NCBI GenBank assembly: GCA_003601535.1
Contig: PIXW01000130.1
Location: 1 to 7,108 of the forward strand
Length of the DNA: 7,108 nucleotides
Source: ANME-2 cluster archaeon
Lineage (GTDB): Archaea > Halobacteriota > Methanosarcinia > Methanosarcinales > Methanogasteraceae
Reading direction: 5' to 3'
Shown here: piece by piece, positions 7,095 to 7,108 of the stretch
Layout of the letters: every line of letters starts with the position of its first letter
Numbering within the stretch: the stretch's first letter is position 1
Translations under genes and position numbers: made by a program
The notes under the pieces: model-generated
What the model was told of the DNA's origin: nothing
Database searches by the model: none
What the model saw: the letters and a program-made list of their open reading frames with translations, nothing else

Positions 7095-7108
7095 CGATCG
7101 GTTCACCA

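Noticed and set aside
7079..7104. Palindromic CGATCG copies around the aminotransferase stop codon as a possible terminator hairpin.
   Set aside because: The stem would be very short and there is no following T run before the window ends; such motifs occur throughout the window.

Overview
The window looks like part of a euryarchaeal chromosome. It has an archaellin gene, a ThiD–ThiN fusion (ThiN is the archaeal type of thiamine-phosphate synthase), a probable DUF2150 protein (an archaeal family) and CofC, the guanylyltransferase of coenzyme F420 synthesis. The ribosome binding sites resemble the archaeal consensus (AGGTG, GAGGT, GTGAT) and AT-rich TATA-like elements precede several genes. F420 synthesis, an archaellum and roughly half G+C fit a methanogen, an Archaeoglobus relative, or an uncultured methane- or alkane-oxidising lineage of the Methanomicrobia/Syntrophoarchaeia kind. 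The exact lineage is inference and cannot be fixed from this window.

Left part (1–2408, all on the minus strand): the first 405 bases encode the N-terminal 135 residues of an archaellin, running off the left edge. No ATG, GTG or TTG lies at a sensible place for its start; the best start is an ATA codon at 405–403, spaced correctly from a G-rich ribosome binding site. To its right is a two-gene operon read right to left: a probable DUF2150 protein of unknown role, then thiDN (HMP/HMP-P kinase fused to thiamine-phosphate synthase). The two genes are translationally coupled.

Middle (2409–5712): a short divergent promoter region separates the thiDN operon from a plus-strand pair. The first gene encodes an unusual 861-residue phosphoglucomutase-like protein. 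Its core resembles the E. coli Pgm type, with about 230 extra residues before it and about 90 after it, and the lysine expected ten residues after the catalytic serine is arginine. Four bases after its stop codon begins cofC.

Right part (5713–7108): a 233-base intergenic region with no convincing gene and a weak TATA-like element, then a class V, PLP-dependent aminotransferase of the alanine/serine–glyoxylate type, complete within the window.

Together the genes cover cofactor synthesis (thiamine and F420), sugar-phosphate interconversion, amino-acid transamination and motility. I see no mobile element, CRISPR array, stable RNA gene or defence system. The most interesting items are the start of the archaellin, the extended phosphoglucomutase with its altered active-site loop, its tight linkage to cofC, and a marked excess of the tetranucleotide GATC.
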